The notes beneath the pieces were generated by a model. It searched no databases, was not told the DNA's origin, and saw only the letters and a list, made by a program, of their open reading frames with translations. Shown here in pieces: positions 60,680 to 64,000 of a stretch of DNA of 64,000 nt. Every line of letters begins with the position of its first letter. Position 1 is the first letter of the stretch. Source of the DNA: Proteus vulgaris (lineage in GTDB: Bacteria > Pseudomonadota > Gammaproteobacteria > Enterobacterales > Enterobacteriaceae); the NCBI RefSeq assembly GCF_016239305.1, contig NZ_JAEHOQ010000014.1:1-64000 (forward strand), in the 5' to 3' direction. The translations under genes and the position numbers were made by a program.

Positions 60680-62296
60680 TTACCAGTTGTGGCGACCAAA
60701 ACCGCTTGTTATTGGGTATCTGCGATCTTTACCAAAATTACGACTTGTAATACGTGGCCCTACAGGGGCTTGACGCCGCTTGTATTCATTAATATCGACT
60801 AATTTTATCACTTTACGGACTGTTGCTTCATCAAATCCAGTGGCAACTAAATCAGAAATAGATTTATCCTGTTCAACATAACCTTCAAGAATAGCATCCA
60901 AAATGTCATAAGGTGGTAAATTATCTTGGTCAGTTTGTCCCGGCGCCAGCTCTGCTGATGGTGGTCTATCAATCACACGTTGAGGAATAGCCGGTGAAAG
61001 TGTATTACGATACTTAGAAAGTTCAAAAACCAATGTTTTAGGGACATCTTTTAACACATCAAAGCCCCCCGCCATATCACCATACAATGTCGAGTATCCC
61101 ACAGCGGATTCACTTTTATTGCTTGTGGTGAGCACTAAGCGACGGCGTTTATTCGACATCGCCATCAAGATCACTGCGCGACAACGAGCCTGTAGATTTT
61201 CTTCTGTAGTATCAGCAGCAGTATCTTTAAACATTGGTGCTAGCTGTGCCATAAAGGCATCAAACATTGGTTCAATAGACACCGTATCGAACTCAACACC
61301 TAATAGATCTGCTTGTTCTTTGGCATCATGAATACTCATTTCGGAAGTATAACGAAATGGCATCATGACTGCTTGAACACTCTCTTTTCCTAATGCATCA
61401 GCAGCAATAGCAACCGTTAATCCAGAATCAATCCCACCAGATAACCCGAGAATTGCCCCTTTAAAACCATTTTTAGTGACATAATCACGCGTTGCAAGCA
61501 CTAATGCTTGATAAACTTGTGCTAAAGGTGAAAGTTCTGGCGCTGGATCCACCATCGGGATAATGGTTAATTCATCAAGCTCTACAATTGCTGTTTGCTC
61601 ATCAAATGCAACTAAACGATGAGTGATCGTGCCTCTTTCATCAAATACTTTAGAACAACCATCAAAGACCAACTCATCTTGACCACCAATTTGATTAAGA
61701 TAGATCACGGGAAGGTGCGTTCTTTGGCAATGTTCTTTAATTAACTGTGTACGAACATGGGGTTTTTCACGGTTATATGGTGAGGCGTTTATAGATAAAA
61801 CAAGATCTGCACCTGCTTGTTTTAATGCATCAATAGGCTCATTAATCCAGATATCCTCACAAATTAACAAACCTAAGTGGTAACCTTTAAATGGCACAAC
61901 ACAACGCTCATTTCCTTGTTGGAAATAGCGTTTTTCGTCAAACACACCGTAATTAGGTAATTGCTGTTTAAAATAACGTGCTTGTAACTCACCTTTATAG
62001 AAAAATGAGAGTGCGTTATAAATTTTGCCGTTTTGCCACCAAGGATGTCCCACAACAATCGCTGTTTTTTTACTTGCTTGTTCTAAACGTGTAAGTTGTG
62101 TTTCACAACGTTGCTGGAAATCAGGACGAAATAGCAGATCTTCAGGAGAGTAACCGCACAAAGCAAGCTCAGAAAACATGACCAGATCAGCCTCTTCTTG
62201 CGCTTTAACGGTAGATAACATGCGTTCACAGTTACCTTCTATATCGCCAACAACCCAATTGAGTTGGGCCATTGCGAGTTTTAATTTACGACTCAT
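60680..62296 (-). CDS. nadE: glutamine-dependent NAD+ synthetase
   Basis: Makes NAD+ from deamido-NAD, using glutamine as ammonia donor. 538 residues from the ATG at 62296 (GGAGAG about ten bases upstream); an ATG ten codons earlier is rejected. The N-terminal nitrilase-type glutaminase domain has the triad Glu in SELALCGYS, Lys in KQQLPNYGVFDE and Cys in LLICEDIW. The C-terminal synthetase has the P-loop LGLSGGIDSG. E. coli NadE lacks the glutaminase domain; the longer form beside glnB is known from Yersinia and Serratia (recalled). Confidence 0.96.
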   Translation of the reverse strand: MSRKLKLAMAQLNWVVGDIEGNCERMLSTVKAQEEADLVMFSELALCGYSPEDLLFRPDFQQRCETQLTRLEQASKKTAIVVGHPWWQNGKIYNALSFFYKGELQARYFKQQLPNYGVFDEKRYFQQGNERCVVPFKGYHLGLLICEDIWINEPIDALKQAGADLVLSINASPYNREKPHVRTQLIKEHCQRTHLPVIYLNQIGGQDELVFDGCSKVFDERGTITHRLVAFDEQTAIVELDELTIIPMVDPAPELSPLAQVYQALVLATRDYVTKNGFKGAILGLSGGIDSGLTVAIAADALGKESVQAVMMPFRYTSEMSIHDAKEQADLLGVEFDTVSIEPMFDAFMAQLAPMFKDTAADTTEENLQARCRAVILMAMSNKRRRLVLTTSNKSESAVGYSTLYGDMAGGFDVLKDVPKTLVFELSKYRNTLSPAIPQRVIDRPPSAELAPGQTDQDNLPPYDILDAILEGYVEQDKSISDLVATGFDEATVRKVIKLVDINEYKRRQAPVGPRITSRNFGKDRRYPITSGFGRHNW

Positions 62297-62369
62297 AAAA
62301 ATTAGTCTCTCCGCTATCTTTCGCATTAAAGGAAAGCTAGTTTAAAAATATATTCGTTATCTGAAAAGG

Positions 62370-63707
62370 TTATTCTTTAAAATCATTCGCATCTAGCTCA
62401 TGACGAGATAACAATTTGTAAAACTCAGTTCGATTGCGTCCTGCCATACGTGCGGCTTGAGTCACATTGCCTTTCGTCATTTGCAGTAACTTTCTCAAAT
62501 AAGTCATTTCAAAATGCCCTCTTGCCTCAGCAAAAGTGGGTAAAGCGGTATTTTCACCTTGCAAAGCTTGTGTCACTAAAGCTTCACTAATAACTGGAGC
62601 TGTCGTTAAAGCGACACATTGTTCAATCACGTTAACTAATTGACGCACATTTCCGGGCCAACTTGCTGTCATTAAGCATTTCATAGCATCAGTGGAAAAA
62701 CTTCGGACAAAAGGCTTATGACGTTTAGCTGATTCACGTAATAGATGATTTGCAAGAACAGGAATATCTTCAGCTCTCTCACTTAATGTCGGAATTCGTA
62801 AATTCACCACATTTAAACGATAAAACAAATCTTCACGAAATTCATTACGTTCCATCGCTTTAGGTAAATCACGATGTGTGGCAGAAAGGATACGGACATC
62901 AATATCAATATCACGGTTGCTTCCTAATGGGCGAACTTTTCGCTCTTGTAAAACACGTAATAATTTAACTTGTAATGCCATTGGCATATCGCCAATTTCA
63001 TCTAAAAACAGTGTACCGCCTTCTGCCGCCTGAAATAGGCCTTCACGACTACTTACTGCTCCTGTAAAAGCGCCTTTTGCATGACCAAATAGTTCAGATT
63101 CTAAAAGTTGCTCTGGTAAGGCACCACAGTTAATGGCAATAAAAGGTTTTTTGGCTCTAGGGCTTGCACGATGAATAGCTTGAGCAAGAACTTCTTTACC
63201 TGTCCCACTTTGGCCGTTAATAAGCACACTGACATCAGATTGTGCAACTAACTTTGCTTGCTCTAATAAACGTAGCATTTGTGGGCTACGTGTCACGATA
63301 TCTTTTGACCACTCTTCATCTGAAACCGTGGTCACTAATTCCAGCGCTTCATCAATTGCCTTGTAAAGTGCGTCTCGATCAACGGGCTTAGTTAAAAAGC
63401 TAAATACACCTTGTTGTGTTGCTGCGACTGCATCTGGAATAGAGCCATGAGCAGTTAGAATAATCACTGGCATTCCGGGTTGCTGACGCTGTATTTCAGC
63501 AAACAATGCCATACCATCCATTTCATCCATGCGTAGATCGCTAATAACAAGGTCTATTTTTTCTTTTAAGAGAAGTTTTAGTGCTTCTTGCCCACTTTCA
63601 GCGGTGAAGATATGAAAACCTTCACTTGTTAACCGCATACCAAGTAACTTTAATAACCCAGGATCGTCATCGACAAGTAAAAGATTTGCTGATTTATGGC
63701 CAGCCAT
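62370..63707 (-). CDS. glrR: sigma-54-dependent response regulator GlrR
   Basis: NtrC-family response regulator of the GlrK-GlrR envelope/glmY small-RNA circuit. 445 residues from the ATG at 63707 (GGAG seven bases upstream). The receiver domain has phosphoacceptor Asp57 (VISDLRM) and acidic VDDD near 12-15. The AAA+ domain has Walker A GQSGTGKE and the sigma-54 contact loop GAFTGA. A C-terminal Fis-type helix-turn-helix follows (NVTQAARMAGRNRTEFYKLL). Downstream of qseG in the glrK-qseG-glrR operon. Confidence 0.96.
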   Translation of the reverse strand: MAGHKSANLLLVDDDPGLLKLLGMRLTSEGFHIFTAESGQEALKLLLKEKIDLVISDLRMDEMDGMALFAEIQRQQPGMPVIILTAHGSIPDAVAATQQGVFSFLTKPVDRDALYKAIDEALELVTTVSDEEWSKDIVTRSPQMLRLLEQAKLVAQSDVSVLINGQSGTGKEVLAQAIHRASPRAKKPFIAINCGALPEQLLESELFGHAKGAFTGAVSSREGLFQAAEGGTLFLDEIGDMPMALQVKLLRVLQERKVRPLGSNRDIDIDVRILSATHRDLPKAMERNEFREDLFYRLNVVNLRIPTLSERAEDIPVLANHLLRESAKRHKPFVRSFSTDAMKCLMTASWPGNVRQLVNVIEQCVALTTAPVISEALVTQALQGENTALPTFAEARGHFEMTYLRKLLQMTKGNVTQAARMAGRNRTEFYKLLSRHELDANDFKE

Positions 63708-63718
63708 GCACATTCTCC

Positions 63719-64000
63719 TTATTTAGATCCTGCTTCAGTTGGTTTAGCATCCTGTTTTTCTATTTCAGTTTTAACAGGCTCAGGTTTAACCACTTCAGGT
63801 TTAGTAGATTCTGGTTTTGAAGGTTCTGGTTTAACCGTTGTTGCAGGAGGTGTTTTTTCCTCACCCTTTGGCTTTTCTGTTATCGATTGTGTAGAAACAG
63901 GCTTCTCTGTCGGTTTTTCAACAACTGTTTTTTCTGTTTCAGGAGAAGTGGTTGCCATACTCTCTGTTAAATCCTCATTTTGAGATAACGAATCAACAGA
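63719..64000 (-). CDS. qseG: QseG-like protein, 3' part only
   Basis: The open frame runs off the window edge; 93 codons before the stop are seen. The visible part is a low-complexity tail rich in Pro, Glu, Lys, Ser and Thr, with repeated KPEP/KPES/KPEV units. It has no recognisable domain. The assignment as qseG (yfhG), an outer-membrane lipoprotein gene, rests on its place directly before glrR. The internal ATG at 63958 is probably not the start because the frame stays open upstream. It ends 11 bases before glrR. Confidence 0.65.
   Translation of the reverse strand, partial: SVDSLSQNEDLTESMATTSPETEKTVVEKPTEKPVSTQSITEKPKGEEKTPPATTVKPEPSKPESTKPEVVKPEPVKTEIEKQDAKPTEAGSK

Overview
The window is a 64 kb stretch of AT-rich gammaproteobacterial core chromosome. 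Protein-level similarity (as I recall the Escherichia coli homologues) and gene order (gltX, ligA-zipA, cysZ-cysK-ptsHI-crr, cysM-cysAWTP, isc cluster, glyA-hmp-glnB) place it in the Enterobacterales. The low GC content, the extra glutamine-dependent nadE beside glnB and the pilW homologue next to rodZ point to the Morganellaceae, most likely Proteus (P. mirabilis or a close relative). Species is an inference; no 16S or species marker is present.

Layout. 1-748 holds no convincing gene. 749-1538 is a seven-gene tRNA operon (four Val-TAC, three Lys-TTT, minus strand) with its stable-RNA promoter. gltX (plus) follows, then two tRNA-Ala(GGC) genes. 3630-5005 is a small accessory module: an SDR oxidoreductase divergent from a MarR-type regulator with three related palindromic operators between them. 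5008-10907 holds ypeB, nupC, ligA, zipA and cysZ. An acidic orphan gene (11014-11544) separates cysZ from cysK. ptsH-ptsI-crr (the PTS core) converges on cysM, with a palindromic repeat element between. cysA-cysW-cysT-cysP (sulfate/thiosulfate import) lie upstream of cysM, so 10-21 kb is a sulfur assimilation block wrapped around the PTS genes. 21-26 kb carries yfeX, yfeY, ypeA, hemF, a small lipoprotein and a yceM/mviM-type oxidoreductase.

26.2-43.3 kb is a long minus-strand block: der, bamB, yfgM, hisS, ispG, rodZ, a shortened pilW, rlmN, ndk, pbpC and the giant alpha-2-macroglobulin-like yfhM. 43.6-52.1 kb is sseB (C-terminal domain only), pepB, the complete iscR-S-U-A-hscB-hscA-fdx-iscX iron-sulfur operon with two abutting IscR-type sites, and trmJ, divergent from suhB. 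53.1-55.1 kb is a second accessory module: an M24-fold protein that lacks several metal ligands, co-transcribed with a TetR repressor behind a promoter with an overlapping palindrome. hcaT, glyA (with a PurR-like operator), hmp (with an NsrR-like site), an unrecognised membrane protein, glnB, nadE, glrR and the 3' end of qseG finish the window.

There is no prophage, transposase, CRISPR array, restriction system, toxin-antitoxin pair or secretion locus. I did not find a new multi-gene system. The points most worth checking are the two regulator/enzyme modules, the repeat element at cysM, the reduced pilW and sseB genes, and three unrecognised small genes.
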